Made by a program: the position numbers and the translations under genes. A DNA stretch of 64,000 bases from contig JAWKTB010000001.1 of the NCBI GenBank assembly GCA_041402005.1, forward strand, positions 537,490-601,489, given 5' to 3'. Positions 50,220 to 61,760 of this stretch are shown in pieces; the stretch's first letter is position 1; every line of letters starts with the position of its first letter. The stretch is from JAJRXR01 sp041402005. Its GTDB lineage: Bacteria; Planctomycetota; Phycisphaerae; Phycisphaerales; UBA1924. Under the pieces are notes generated by a model. It was not told where the DNA came from. It did no database searches and saw nothing but the letters and a program-made list of their open reading frames with translations.

Positions 50220-50926
50220 GCGAGTCGGCGCCCAACCCTGGCAACCCCGTCCCCCCGGACGCCCTGCTCGACGCTCTCTTCGATGGGGAGCTGTCGGCGC
50301 AGGCCAGGCGCGATGTACTCGGCGCCGTCCGTCATGATCCTCACGCCCGGCGCGAGCTGGAGCGCACGGCACAAGTTCTGTCCGCGCTCCGCACGCCGCT
50401 CGATTCCCCCGACCTGACCGGCGCGATCCTCGCGCGTGCGGACCACCGCCGCCGGTTCGTGCCGGGTCGTCTGCGCCGCCTGACCAAGCTCGGTCGTGCG
50501 GGCGTGATCGTGCTCGCGCTCGTCGTGATGCTCGGCGTTGCCGCCGGTCGTCGTGCCTGGCCCGAGCGTCTTGCCCTGGCCCACGAGCAGACCCCTCTGA
50601 CCGACATCAACGCCGCCGTCCAGCAGGACGCCGCCCAGGGCGTCGGCGCGATCCGGGCCGGAATCCTCCAGGTCCGCATGTCCTTCGACGGCATCGCCGA
50701 CGCGCCCGCCTGCTCCTCGCATCTCCAGATCGAGGCGCGGACCCGGACGCTTACCGCCGGCCTCGTGACCGAACGACTGGGCCCGATCGATTGCGAGCTG
50801 GACTCCCCGCCCTCGATCCGTTGCGGCGCGACACGGCTCGGCTCCGGCCCCTCGCTCATCGTCGCCGACCCCGCCGACGCCCGCACGCCGCGCGTCGCCG
50901 TGCGCGTGCTCGGCGTCGACCCATGA
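50216..50926 (+). CDS. Probable membrane anti-sigma factor
   Basis: 236 residues. N-terminal cytoplasmic helices (LLDALFDGELSAQARRDVLGAVRHDPHARRELERTAQVLSALR) look like an anti-sigma domain, without the HxxxCxxC zinc motif. One transmembrane helix (GVIVLALVVMLGVAAG) and a periplasmic domain with two Cys pairs (ACSSHL, CELDSPPSIRC). Coupled to the sigma gene by GTGA, which supports the assignment. Confidence 0.72.
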   Translation: MSESAPNPGNPVPPDALLDALFDGELSAQARRDVLGAVRHDPHARRELERTAQVLSALRTPLDSPDLTGAILARADHRRRFVPGRLRRLTKLGRAGVIVLALVVMLGVAAGRRAWPERLALAHEQTPLTDINAAVQQDAAQGVGAIRAGILQVRMSFDGIADAPACSSHLQIEARTRTLTAGLVTERLGPIDCELDSPPSIRCGATRLGSGPSLIVADPADARTPRVAVRVLGVDP

Positions 50927-50978
50927 TCGCACGCCGCACGTGATTGGACGCGCCGTGCATCCCTCCCCCGTCCGACAC

Positions 50979-52621
50979 ATGACGCCCAGAACCCCGCGCC
51001 CGCGGCGGCTGTTCGCCAACCTCTCGGCCGCCCTGCTGGCGCTCGTCGTCGTCGCGTCCCCGGCGCCCGCCGCGAACTGCGAGGAGCCCGCCTGGAGCGA
51101 GCTCGCCGGTGTCCCCGCAGACGCCGACATCGTCGTTCTCTTCCAGGACCTGGGTGCGCTCGCGCGGACGCCGCCCGGGCGGGCAGCCCGGGCGCGCTCT
51201 CCGACGCCGGCTTCTTCTCCGACTCGCTCGGGCGGTGGGGGGCCCTCGCCAATCATCTCGGTCTCGGCGTGCAAGAGGCCTTCGACGAGCTGCTCGGGCG
51301 ACGCGTCATGTTCGTCGCCAGAGGTTTCCACACGCCTGAACCCGACGGCGGCGAGGCCCCGCCCCACTGGGCCGTCGTCACCTCGATCTCCCCGCGAGGC
51401 GAGAAGCTCGTCCGCGACCGCCTCCGCCCCGCCCCGCGCGCGAAGATCGCCGGCCAGCCGATCCTCGCCGCCGAGCACGGCCGCTTCCTCCTCGCTCTCG
51501 TCGAGCGCCTCGATGACCGCGCCAAGCCGACGACGGAGCTGATCCTCTGCCCTGATGAGTCCGCGGCTCTCCTCGAGGATCTCGTGCTCACACGCGTCGA
51601 TGCCGTCAAGGGCGCGCCACGTCCTGTTCTCGGCACACAGAAGGAGTTCGCGCTCACACGCCAGCTCCCCCCGGGCGATGTCCTGGCCGCCGTCCGCATG
51701 CTCTCCCCCGGCGCCTCCAAGACGTTCGTCGCCGGATCCGCGAGCTCGACCGAGCGAGGCTGGCGTCTCTCACTCGCCTTCGAGGCGCCGAGCTGGTGCG
51801 ACGCATCCAAGGACCGCTCGATCAACCCCGCCGCCATGGCGGCACTCCAGGACGGCGCCCTTGCGCTCATCGCCGACTCGCTCCCGCCTCCGCCCAGCCC
51901 CGAGGGAACGCCCGAGACGATCGTGTGGCCGATGCAGCTCGCCCTGCCCGGCGACCTGGCCGCGATCCTCACCGATCGGACAGTGCTGCGTCTCGACCGC
52001 GCACCCCAGGGCGCCGGCGCGCCCCTCCGTCTGGTCATCGCCTCCGAGACGCCCGATGGCCCGGACCGCGCCGCAGCGGTCGATCGCGCCATCTCCTCCA
52101 TCCTCGAATCGCACGACGCCGCCCAGGCCCCCGAGGGCATGATCGAGGGCGAGTTCCCCCGCGCGGTCCGCACGCGCCGGATCACGCTCCCCTTCCAGAC
52201 CCCGCTGGGCAGCGACATCCTCGCCTCGTGGTGTCTGGGCTTTGCGCCCGGCGACCGGGGCGCGGAGCCGACGTGGTGGGCCATGGGGCTCTCGCCCGGC
52301 GCCGCCGACTCCGCGTCGGCTTCCGAGGCGACGCGCCTCGTCGCCTCCTGTCTCGCCGGCGCGCCCTCCGCGCCCGAGGCGCCGATCGCCGTCGGCGTCG
52401 TTCGTCCCCGCTCGCTCTACGAGGCCATCTCGGGCCAGCCCTGGGCCCTCATCCCCCCGACGCCCGCGCTGCGCTGGATGGAGCTGGTGCGCTGGCGGTT
52501 CTTCGCGCCACCGCGCGGGGACGGCCCGGATCGGGACGGGTTGGTTCGCGGGCAGGTGGACATCGAGATGAACGCGGCGGCCCTCGACACTCCCGCGACG
52601 CCCGACCCGGGCGTCCCCTGA
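50979..52621 (+). pseudogene. Exported protein of unknown function, frame-disrupted
   Basis: Two parts in different frames. The first (from 50979) has a signal peptide (LFANLSAALLALVVVASPAPAA) and EPAWSELAGVPADADIVVLFQDLGAL. The second (from about 51190) continues DAGFFSDSLGRWGALANHLGLG then VQEAFDELLGRRVMFVARG, ending at 52621. One added base in the CCCGGG at 51187-51192 restores a single protein of about 547 residues. The body (AVVTSISPRGEKLV, MWPMQLALPGDLAAILTDRT) is not a recognised family. Downstream of the anti-sigma gene. Sequencing error and real frameshift are both possible. Confidence 0.7.
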
Positions 52622-52642
52622 CGCAGCTCTCCTCTCTCTTCC

Positions 52643-53509
52643 TCAGACCCGAGTCGTCTCAGGCCCTCTCTTCTCACGCCGCCGACGCGACGCCATCACC
52701 ACCGCCCCGCACGCCAGCAATCCGCCGGCTCCCGGCGACGGCGTGATCACGTACCCCACGCGCACGTTGTCGATGCCCCAGGACTCGTCCTCGATGTCCT
52801 GGTCCGTCCCCCCCATGAACGTGATCAGCAGCTGCTCGTCCGACGGATCGACGTCGAACCAGATCTCGATGTTCCGGAAGATCGAGTCGTTCCAGTCCGC
52901 GAAGCCGAGCCCGGCGGGCCCGACGTCGGGATTGCGGAAGTTGTGCGCCGACGAGTGGTTCGAGAGCACCTCATCGAAGTACGTCTCGCCGTTGATCATC
53001 ACGCTGAACGTGTCCGGCCCGTGCGAGTCCCAGTCCCACGAGTCGATGAGATAGAGATCGAAGACGAGCTGGTAGTGGACCTGCGGGTCGTTGTTGCGGG
53101 CCCCGAAGCCCGGCACGGGGTTGCTGGGCGAGGCCGACCCGCCGGGCGAATACCCGCTCCCGTCGCCGCCGTCGCCGCCGCCTCCGCCGCCTCCTCCGCC
53201 ACCACCGTCACCGCCACCGCCGTTGTCACCGCCCCCGTCGGGACCACCCCCGCCCCCGGCGCCGCCCCCGTTCTTGCCCGGCGGGGGTTGGATCGCGCCC
53301 AGCGTGAGCGTGACCGACTCGTCCCCGAATCGCCCCAGGAACTGGGAGAACACCCCGGTGCGCGTCACGGTCCGGTTGGACCAGTGCCCCGGGAACGCGG
53401 TGGACTCAAACGCGGTCTGATAGAGCGACGTCACGTCGGCGCTCGCGGCGCCCCCGGCGCACGCCAACACCACGGCCGCCACGTGGGCGCGGCATCCCTG
53501 GCAACGCAT
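52643..53509 (-). CDS. Exported protein with Gly-rich linker and PEP-CTERM-like tail
   Basis: 288 residues: signal peptide (AAVVLACAGGAASA), a short N-terminal beta region, a Gly/Asp-rich linker of about 45 residues (near 95-140), then a beta domain (YQLVFDLYLIDSWDWDSHGPDTFSVMINGETYFDEVLSNHS) and the tail TPSPGAGGLLACGAVVMASRRRREK. The tail has the Pro motif, helix and Arg cluster but a degenerate order, so it is a divergent sorting signal. The linker is encoded by simple GC-rich repeats. Confidence 0.7.
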   Translation of the reverse strand: MRCQGCRAHVAAVVLACAGGAASADVTSLYQTAFESTAFPGHWSNRTVTRTGVFSQFLGRFGDESVTLTLGAIQPPPGKNGGGAGGGGGPDGGGDNGGGGDGGGGGGGGGGGDGGDGSGYSPGGSASPSNPVPGFGARNNDPQVHYQLVFDLYLIDSWDWDSHGPDTFSVMINGETYFDEVLSNHSSAHNFRNPDVGPAGLGFADWNDSIFRNIEIWFDVDPSDEQLLITFMGGTDQDIEDESWGIDNVRVGYVITPSPGAGGLLACGAVVMASRRRREKRGPETTRV

Positions 53510-53801
53510 CGGATTGACCCCTTCCGCACATCGCGGCGGCGGATCGGCGACACCGTCCGACACGCCCCGCCTGAACCCAGTCCCAACGCCGACGCTCCGC
53601 GCCGGACCCGGGCAAGGTGCCGCGCCCCCTGGGGCGTGCCAGTCATTCCGCCTGTGACGCTTGGGTGGTTTGAAAGTTCTATGAGGCCCCGTGCCAGGGC
53701 CTCGTCCCGCGCTGTTTTTTCCGGTCGTTTGTCTGTCCGAGAATCACCCGCGATCCCCGGGGACGCCCGCGCCCGAGAGCTATCATCACGGACCAATCCC
53801 C

Positions 53802-55732
<1,931 letters not shown>

Positions 55733-55733
<1 letters not shown>

Positions 55734-57211
55734 TGGCGGACCTGACCCAAGACCCCCGCCTCCACCAGGCGCACCACCTCTACGTCCACGGCCGCTACCA
55801 CGAGGCCTACCCCCTCTTCGCCGCCCTCGCTTCCGAACACCCGCACCAGTGGGGCCTCCGCTACTCGCTCGGCTCGTGCCTCATCGGCCTGGGCCAACGC
55901 GAGCAGGCGATCCCCCACCTGATGCACGCCGCGACCCTGAACCCCGGCGCGATCCTGCCCCACATCGAGCTGACCCGGGCATACAGCCTCCTCGAGAAGT
56001 ACGACGAAGCCCGCGCCGCGATCGATCGTGCCCTGGCGATCGAGCCCGACAACCAGACCGCGCAGGCGTACAAGGCGGACCTGCTGGCGGTGGTGGGGGA
56101 GCGCGACGAGGCCGCCGCCATCGCCGTCCGTCTGCTCGACCAGGGCGTGACGGCGCCCGCGATCGCCAACCAGATCGCGCCCATCGCCGCCAAGGCCGGG
56201 CGCGCCGACGACGCGATCGAGTTGCTCCGGCGCTGCACGCCCGAGACCGCCCCAAACGCCCCGAACGTCATCCTCTGCCTCTTCGCCCTCGGCGAGCTGC
56301 TCGACAAGGCCGGACGCTACGAGGAAGCCTGGCCCGTCTACGAACGCGCCAACGCGATGGCCCGCCTGCCCTTCGACCCCGACGCCCACAGCGCCACCAT
56401 CGACGCCGCCATCTCCGACTTCACCCGCGACGCGATCTCGAGCCTCCCCCGCGCCGGCTCGGGTGCGGCAAACCTCGTCCTCATCGTCGGCATGCCCCGC
56501 TCGGGCACCTCCCTCGTGGAGCAGATCCTCGCCTCGCACCCATCCGTCGAGGCGGGCGGCGAGCGCTCGACCCTCCCGCACATCGCCCTCTCGCTCATGG
56601 GAGGCGCCGACGCCTCGGGCATGTACCTGCTCACCGACCCCGCCCCCCTACGCGACGTCGAGACCATCAACCGCCTCGCCGAGACGCTGTCGGTCTCATT
56701 CCCGCCGGCCGGTCGCGTCGCCGAGCGTTTCACCGACAAGACCCCCGGCAACTGGCGCTGCCTCGCTCTCGCCCAGTGCCTCGCCCCGAACACCCGCGTC
56801 GTCTGGTGCCGACGCGACGCGATGGACAACTGCCTGTCGTGCTACTTCCAGCACTTCTACGGCCCGCACCCCTGGTGCTACGACCTCGCCTCCACCGCCC
56901 GCGTCTACCGCGACCACGAACGCCTCATGCGCCACTGGCAGGCCGTCCTCGACCTCCCGATCCTGGAGATGTCCTACGAGCAGCTCGTCGAGGACCAAGA
57001 GACCCAGACCCGCCGCCTGATCGACTTCGTCGCCCTCCCCTGGGACGACGCCTGCCTCCGCTTCCACGAGACCACCCGCGTCGTCCGCACCCGCTCCAAC
57101 GAGCAGGTCCGCCAGCCGATCTACCGCTCGGCGATCGCCCGCTGGAAGCAATATGAGGAACACCTGGAGCCGCTGAAGCACGCGCTCGAGTGCGATAGGC
57201 ACGACGAGTAG
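55733..57211 (+). CDS. TPR-sulfotransferase, paralogue 1
   Basis: 492 residues. N-terminal TPR region (about 10-220; for example HLYVHGRYHEAYPLFAALA; GAILPHIELTRAYSLLEKYDEARAAIDRAL), then a sulfotransferase domain: 5'-phosphosulfate loop VGMPRSGTSLVEQILASHP and 3'-phosphate loop WCRRDAMDNCLSCYFQHF. It resembles tyrosylprotein-sulfotransferase-like proteins that sulfate proteins or glycans, with PAPS as donor. The acceptor is unknown. Coupled to typA by a TGATG overlap. Confidence 0.88.
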
Positions 57212-57515
57212 GTATCCCCCCGGTGGGGTCGGTTTCCAACCGACCCGTTGCCTCCGGTGAAGCCGATCTCCGACCGGCCCGTCCTCACCAGATTCCACCC
57301 TTCAGTGGGAGCCTTCTTGGGCCCGTCCATCTCGGGCCGTTTAGAACCCGGCCCCCCCCGGGGGAGGGCGCCTACCATCCCAGCCCGCCGCGGAACGGGC
57401 CCCAAGCCGGGCAGTTCCTCCCTCTCCCCTCCGGGGAGAGGGCCGGGGTGAGGGGCTTCGTCGCCTCTCACTCCTCCCCGCCCCGTCCCCGCGCGGCACG
57501 ATTCGGAGCCTCCCC
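57212..57515. other. 304-nt spacer with palindromes and a REP copy
   Basis: Contains GGGTCGGTTTCCAACCGACCC, a perfect 9-bp hairpin (near 57224-57244), a CCCCCCCGGGGG run, and a REP-like palindrome at 57419-57455. No ORF of merit; the rplU ribosome-binding site (GGAG) is at the right end. Confidence 0.6.
57419..57455 (+). repeat. REP-like palindrome, copy 3
   Basis: CCTCTCCCCTCCGGGGAGAGG palindrome followed by GGGGTGAGGGG and a C/T-rich tail, intergenic upstream of rplU. Confidence 0.85.
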
Positions 57516-57851
57516 ATGGCGACCAACTACGCCATCATCGAAGAGTCCGGCGGACAGCGCAAGGTCCTCGAGGGCGACGAGATCCTCATCGACCTTTACC
57601 AGGCCGGCGAGTCCAACCAGGGCGACAGTGTCACCTTCGACAAGGTCCTCGTCGTCGGCCCCGAGGGCGGCTCCGCCAAGGTCGGCGCCCCCTACGTCGA
57701 CGGCGCCTCCGTCACCGCCGAGGTCGTCGAGCCCGTCGTCATGGGCGACAAAATCCACATCTACAAGTTCCGCCCCAAGAAGGGCTCGCAGCGCAAGACC
57801 GGCCACCGCCAGCGCTACACCGCCGTCCGCGTCACCGCGATCACCGGCTGA
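57516..57851 (+). CDS. rplU: 50S ribosomal protein L21
   Basis: 111 residues. YAIIEESGGQRKVLEGDEILID at the start, VLVVGPEGGSAKVGAPYVDGASVTAEVV and the basic end (IYKFRPKKGSQRKTGHRQRYTAVRVTAI) identify L21, which binds 23S rRNA. It is normally followed by rpmA (L27), but here by a terminator and an unrelated sulfotransferase gene. Own ribosome-binding site GGAG upstream. Confidence 0.95.
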   Translation: MATNYAIIEESGGQRKVLEGDEILIDLYQAGESNQGDSVTFDKVLVVGPEGGSAKVGAPYVDGASVTAEVVEPVVMGDKIHIYKFRPKKGSQRKTGHRQRYTAVRVTAITG

Positions 57852-57874
57852 CCCGCGTATCGATCAACTCTTCC

Positions 57875-57909
57875 TGAGGCCGGCTTCCTGCCGGCCTCAT
57901 GTCTTTTTT
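57875..57909 (+). terminator. Intrinsic terminator of rplU
   Basis: TGAGGCCGGC and GCCGGCCTCA form a 10-bp stem with loop TTCCT, followed by TGTCTTTTTT. Textbook rho-independent terminator, 24 nt after the stop. Confidence 0.93.
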
Positions 57910-57974
57910 GCGCCGCCATCTCCCTTCCGCCCATCACCGGTCCGACCCCCGCATCCGCCCGATAGCATCCCCCG

Positions 57975-59486
57975 ATGTCTCAGCCCCCGACCGCCGACGA
58001 AGTCATCGCCCGGATCGACAAGACCGCCGCTTCGGGCGACTACGACACGGCTCTGGCCGCCTCGCGTCGCTTCGTCGCCGCACAGCCGCAGAACGCCGGC
58101 GCCCACCTCGTGCTGGCGCGCACGCTCGAGGCGATCGCCCGCCACGAGGAGGCCCGCAAGTCGCTCGAGGACGCCCTGTTCCTGCTCGCCGACCGCCCGA
58201 CGAGCGTCATGGTCCGCCGGGGCCTGGCCGACACCCTGCGCCGGATGGGCCGCCCCGACGATTCCCTCGGCGTCGTCGCCCGGGGTTTGGAAAAACACCC
58301 CGGCTCCCTGGGTCTGCTCGCCGCCAGAGCCACGACGCTCCTCGAGACCGGGCGTCTCGACGAGGCGGACGCGTTGCTCGCCGAGCATTTCCAGGCGGGC
58401 AACGCCCCCCCGGAGTTCGCCGCGATCCTCGCCCGCCTGCGCGACCGCCAGCGTCGGTACGCCGAGGGCGCCGCCGAACTGCTCGAGTACATCGACCGCG
58501 TCAAGCCCCCGCCCGAGATCGCGCGCGTGCTGCACACCCGCGCCGGCGGCCTCTTCGAGAAGGCGAAGGACTACGACCACGCGATGGAGCACTACGAGCT
58601 GGGCAACGCCGACCTCGCCAACGCCTTCGACCCCGACCGCCAGGAACAGCTCATCAACCAGCTCATCGAGACCTGCTCGCGCGAAGCGCTCGCCGCCGCC
58701 CCGAGAGCCGGCGTCGACGCCTCGCGTCTGATCCTCATCGTCGGCATGCCCCGCTCGGGGACGTCCCTCGCCGAGCGCGTCCTCGCCTCGCACCCGGACG
58801 TCCACGCCGCGGGCGAACTGACGCACCTGCTCTGGGCCTCGCGCCGTCTGCTCGGCGCCAAGGCCGCCCCGATCCCCGATTTGAACGCGCTGACCCAGGA
58901 GAGCGTGGACGCGACCGCCGCCTGGTACCTCACCGAGATGGACCGCCTCGCCGAGGGCAAGCCCCGCCTGACCGACAAGGCGCCCCTGAACGTGATGCGC
59001 CTGTGGCTCGCCCCGCTCATCCTCCCCGGCGTCAAGATCGTCCACTGCCTGCGCGACCCGCGAGACACCTGCCTCTCCAACTACGCCCAGCAGTTCACCA
59101 CGCCCCTGCCCGCGGCGGGCTCGCTGACCAACATCGGGCGCTTCTACCGCACCTACCGGCGCGTCGCCGACCACTGGTCGCGAGTCCTCGCCGAACCGCC
59201 CCTGAGCACGCCGATCTTCGAGCTGCGCTACGAAGAGTTCGTCGCCGACCCCGAGCCGGTCTCGCGCCGACTGCTCGACTTCGCCGGGCTCGAATGGACC
59301 GACGCGGTGCTCCGCCCCCACGAGGCGAAGGTCGTCACCTGGACCGCCAGCCGCGACCAGGTCACCGAGCCGATCAATACCTCCGCCGTCTCCCGCCACG
59401 CCCCCTTCGGCGAGCGCCTCCGCCCCCTCCTCGACGCCCTCGGCGAGTACGCCCAAGGCGTCGACCCCACGCCGACGAGCAAATAG
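57975..59486 (+). CDS. TPR-sulfotransferase, paralogue 2
   Basis: 503 residues. TPR region about 10-230 (SGDYDTALAASRRFVAAQPQNAGAHLVLARTLEAIARHEEARKSLEDALFLL), then sulfotransferase domain with VGMPRSGTSLAERVLASHP and HCLRDPRDTCLSNYAQQF (the usual Cys-x-x-Ser, with Asn in place of Cys later). TAGCAT lies 6 nt before the ATG. Most diverged of the four copies at the 3'-phosphate loop. Confidence 0.88.
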   Translation: MSQPPTADEVIARIDKTAASGDYDTALAASRRFVAAQPQNAGAHLVLARTLEAIARHEEARKSLEDALFLLADRPTSVMVRRGLADTLRRMGRPDDSLGVVARGLEKHPGSLGLLAARATTLLETGRLDEADALLAEHFQAGNAPPEFAAILARLRDRQRRYAEGAAELLEYIDRVKPPPEIARVLHTRAGGLFEKAKDYDHAMEHYELGNADLANAFDPDRQEQLINQLIETCSREALAAAPRAGVDASRLILIVGMPRSGTSLAERVLASHPDVHAAGELTHLLWASRRLLGAKAAPIPDLNALTQESVDATAAWYLTEMDRLAEGKPRLTDKAPLNVMRLWLAPLILPGVKIVHCLRDPRDTCLSNYAQQFTTPLPAAGSLTNIGRFYRTYRRVADHWSRVLAEPPLSTPIFELRYEEFVADPEPVSRRLLDFAGLEWTDAVLRPHEAKVVTWTASRDQVTEPINTSAVSRHAPFGERLRPLLDALGEYAQGVDPTPTSK

Positions 59487-59492
59487 CAACTT

Positions 59493-60005
59493 CTACACCG
59501 GCACGAACGTCCCGCGCACCCGGTCCTTCTTCACACCCGGGAACCGCATCACGCGCCCGTGCGCCGCCACGTACACCCCCGCCTCCACGACACCCGACGC
59601 CAGAATGGCCTCGGTCAGGTTCTGCAGCGCATCCGACCTCGCCATCTCGTACGGCCGCATCGCCCCCGTCAGGATCACCGGGATCTTGATCGCACTTAGC
59701 TCCCGCGCGAGCAGGTCGCCGGTCTCGCACAGCGTGTCCGTGCCATGCAGCACGACCACCCCGTCGCCCCGCTCCGCCCCGTCGGCGTGAAGGCGGACCG
59801 CCTCGACGATCCGACGCCGGTCATCGTCCGTCAGGTCCAGGCTGTCCTTGTGCATGAGCTGGACGGAGTTGACCTGCGTCTCCTCCAGCCGCAACCGACG
59901 CAACATCCGCGGCACGATGCTCGCCCGGTTCGACAACGCCCCCGACGCCTCGTCGTACGTCTTCTCGATCGTCCCGCCAGTCGAGATCAGCGTCACCCGC
60001 CGCAT
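59493..60005 (-). CDS. Single-domain asparaginase-like protein
   Basis: 170 residues, about half the length of type I/II L-asparaginases. It keeps both N-terminal active-site elements, LISTGGTIEKTY (first Thr) and VVLHGTDTLCETGDLL (second Thr and Asp), and the IPVILTGAMRPYEMARSDALQNL stretch. The C-terminal domain that completes the fold in the long enzymes is missing. Short 'asparaginase domain' proteins are known but their activity is unclear. TAGGCT lies 7 nt before the start at 60005. Confidence 0.78.
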   Translation of the reverse strand: MRRVTLISTGGTIEKTYDEASGALSNRASIVPRMLRRLRLEETQVNSVQLMHKDSLDLTDDDRRRIVEAVRLHADGAERGDGVVVLHGTDTLCETGDLLARELSAIKIPVILTGAMRPYEMARSDALQNLTEAILASGVVEAGVYVAAHGRVMRFPGVKKDRVRGTFVPV

Positions 60006-60041
60006 AGGGCCAAGCCTACGCCCGCCGCCCGATTGTCTCCC

Positions 60042-60078
60042 TCCCTCTCCCCACCGGGGAGAGGGCCGGGGTGAGGGG
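60042..60078 (+). repeat. REP-like palindrome, copy 4
   Basis: CCTCTCCCCACCGGGGAGAGG palindrome followed by GGGTGAGGGG and a C/T-rich tail to about 60110, upstream of the third sulfotransferase gene. Confidence 0.85.
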
Positions 60079-60212
60079 CTCCGTCTTCTCTTCCTTCTTC
60101 CCGCTCTCACAAACCAGCCGTTTCACGCCGACCGCCGTCGCGCGTTCGCGCCGGAACCACCCCACCCCCGGGGCGTACACTGCCCCTCTTTCCCCGACTC
60201 TGGAGACCCCGC

Positions 60213-61760
60213 TTGGAAGGCCAGACCACCACCCTCGCCGAAGCCCTCCAGGAGGTCCAGCGCCTCATCCGCATGGGCGACTACCGCCACGCCGGCGGTC
60301 TCACATACCAGCTCGTCGAGCAGGCGCCGGACAACCCGCCGGTCCTCGCGCTCCACGGCACGGTCCTCGCCCGTCTCGGTCGCTACGACGAGGCCGTCCC
60401 CTTCATCGAGCGCGCCCTCGACGCCCAGCCCGAGCCCACCGTCGCGATCCGTCTCACGAACGAGCTCGCCCAGCTTCGCATGAACCAGGGACGCACGGAC
60501 GATGCCATCGCCGTCCTCGATCGCGGACTCGAATCCAACCCCGACGCCCCGTTCCTGATCGGCACCAAGACCGAGGCCATGCTTTTCCTCGGGCGACGCG
60601 ACGAGGCCGAGAAGTTCCTCAGCGCCGCCATCGAGCGCGGCGTGACGCACATCTCCGTCGCCATGGCCCTCGCGCGCCTCCGCCTCACTGGGGGCGACCC
60701 CAAAGACGCGATCGACGCGCTCACCCCCTTCGTCGAGCAGCCGGGCCTGGCCGCCTCCCAACTCGCGATGGCCCTCGGGCGCCTGGGCGAGCTGCACGAC
60801 CGAGCCGGGAACTACGAACAGGCCTTCGCCTGTCATCGCCGGGCCGCCAACCTCATCCCCGCCGAGTTCGACACCGCCGCCCACTCCCGCGCCGTCTCCA
60901 CCATCATCCAGAACTGGACCCCTGCCAACGTCGCCAAGGTGAAGCGTCCCGACGACACCTCGACCGCCCCCGTCTTCATCGTCGGCATGCCCCGCTCGGG
61001 CACCTCCCTCGTCGAGCAGATCCTCTCCTGCCACCCGGACGTCTTCGCCTGCGGCGAGCTCGACACCATGTTCTTCATCGCCCGCAAGATCCTGGGCGGA
61101 ACCGCCGACACCTTCCGCCCTCTCGTCGAGAAGCCCACCGCCATCAAGGGCAAGCAGCTCGAAGTCGCCGCCCAGGTCTACGAGCAGAAGCTCACCCGCA
61201 CCATCGAGCGCGAGGCCCGCAACCGGGGCCAAGAGCCCCCCGCCCACCTCCCCAAGCGCGTCACCGACAAGCAACCCCTCAACTTCTACAACCTCGGCCC
61301 CATCGCCCTCATGTTCCCCGAGGCCCACGTCATCCACTGCGTCCGCGACCCGCGCGACACCTGCCTCTCCTGCTACTTCTCCCAGTTCACGAACTACCAC
61401 CCGTACGCCTACGACCTCGAGAACCTCGCGGCGTACTACCGCGACTACGACCGCCTGATGAAGCACTGGACCAGCGCGCTGACCAAGGCGCCGATCAACC
61501 TCAAGCTCACCGAGCTGCGCTACGAGTCGCTCGTCGCCGACCAGGAGGGCGAGACCCGCCGCCTGCTCGAGTTCCTGGGCCTGCCCTGGGACGACGCCTG
61601 CCTCCGCCACCACGAGTCGGACCGCGTCACGCGCACCCTGAGCAACGACCAGGTCCGCAAGCCCGTCTACGCCGGCTCAGTCGGGCGGTACAAGCACTAC
61701 GCCAAGCACATCAAGTCGCTGACCGACGCCCTGGGCGACCTCCTCCCGGACGCCGGGTGA
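60213..61760 (+). CDS. TPR-sulfotransferase, paralogue 3
   Basis: 515 residues with a TTG start preceded by GGAG about 7 nt upstream. TPR region (ALHGTVLARLGRYDEAVPFIERALDA; AVLDRGLESNPDAPFLIGTK), then sulfotransferase: VGMPRSGTSLVEQILSCHP and HCVRDPRDTCLSCYFSQF, with a longer insert between (KQLEVAAQVYEQKLTRTIERE). The stop overlaps the next gene's start (GTGA). Confidence 0.88.
   Translation: MEGQTTTLAEALQEVQRLIRMGDYRHAGGLTYQLVEQAPDNPPVLALHGTVLARLGRYDEAVPFIERALDAQPEPTVAIRLTNELAQLRMNQGRTDDAIAVLDRGLESNPDAPFLIGTKTEAMLFLGRRDEAEKFLSAAIERGVTHISVAMALARLRLTGGDPKDAIDALTPFVEQPGLAASQLAMALGRLGELHDRAGNYEQAFACHRRAANLIPAEFDTAAHSRAVSTIIQNWTPANVAKVKRPDDTSTAPVFIVGMPRSGTSLVEQILSCHPDVFACGELDTMFFIARKILGGTADTFRPLVEKPTAIKGKQLEVAAQVYEQKLTRTIEREARNRGQEPPAHLPKRVTDKQPLNFYNLGPIALMFPEAHVIHCVRDPRDTCLSCYFSQFTNYHPYAYDLENLAAYYRDYDRLMKHWTSALTKAPINLKLTELRYESLVADQEGETRRLLEFLGLPWDDACLRHHESDRVTRTLSNDQVRKPVYAGSVGRYKHYAKHIKSLTDALGDLLPDAG

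Noticed and set aside
60071..61756. N-terminal extension of the last sulfotransferase gene, open through paralogue 3 in another frame
   Set aside because: Before position 61757 the reading is a Pro/Arg-rich shadow of paralogue 3 (which is in another frame with family motifs); translation starts at GTG 61757 or 61772.
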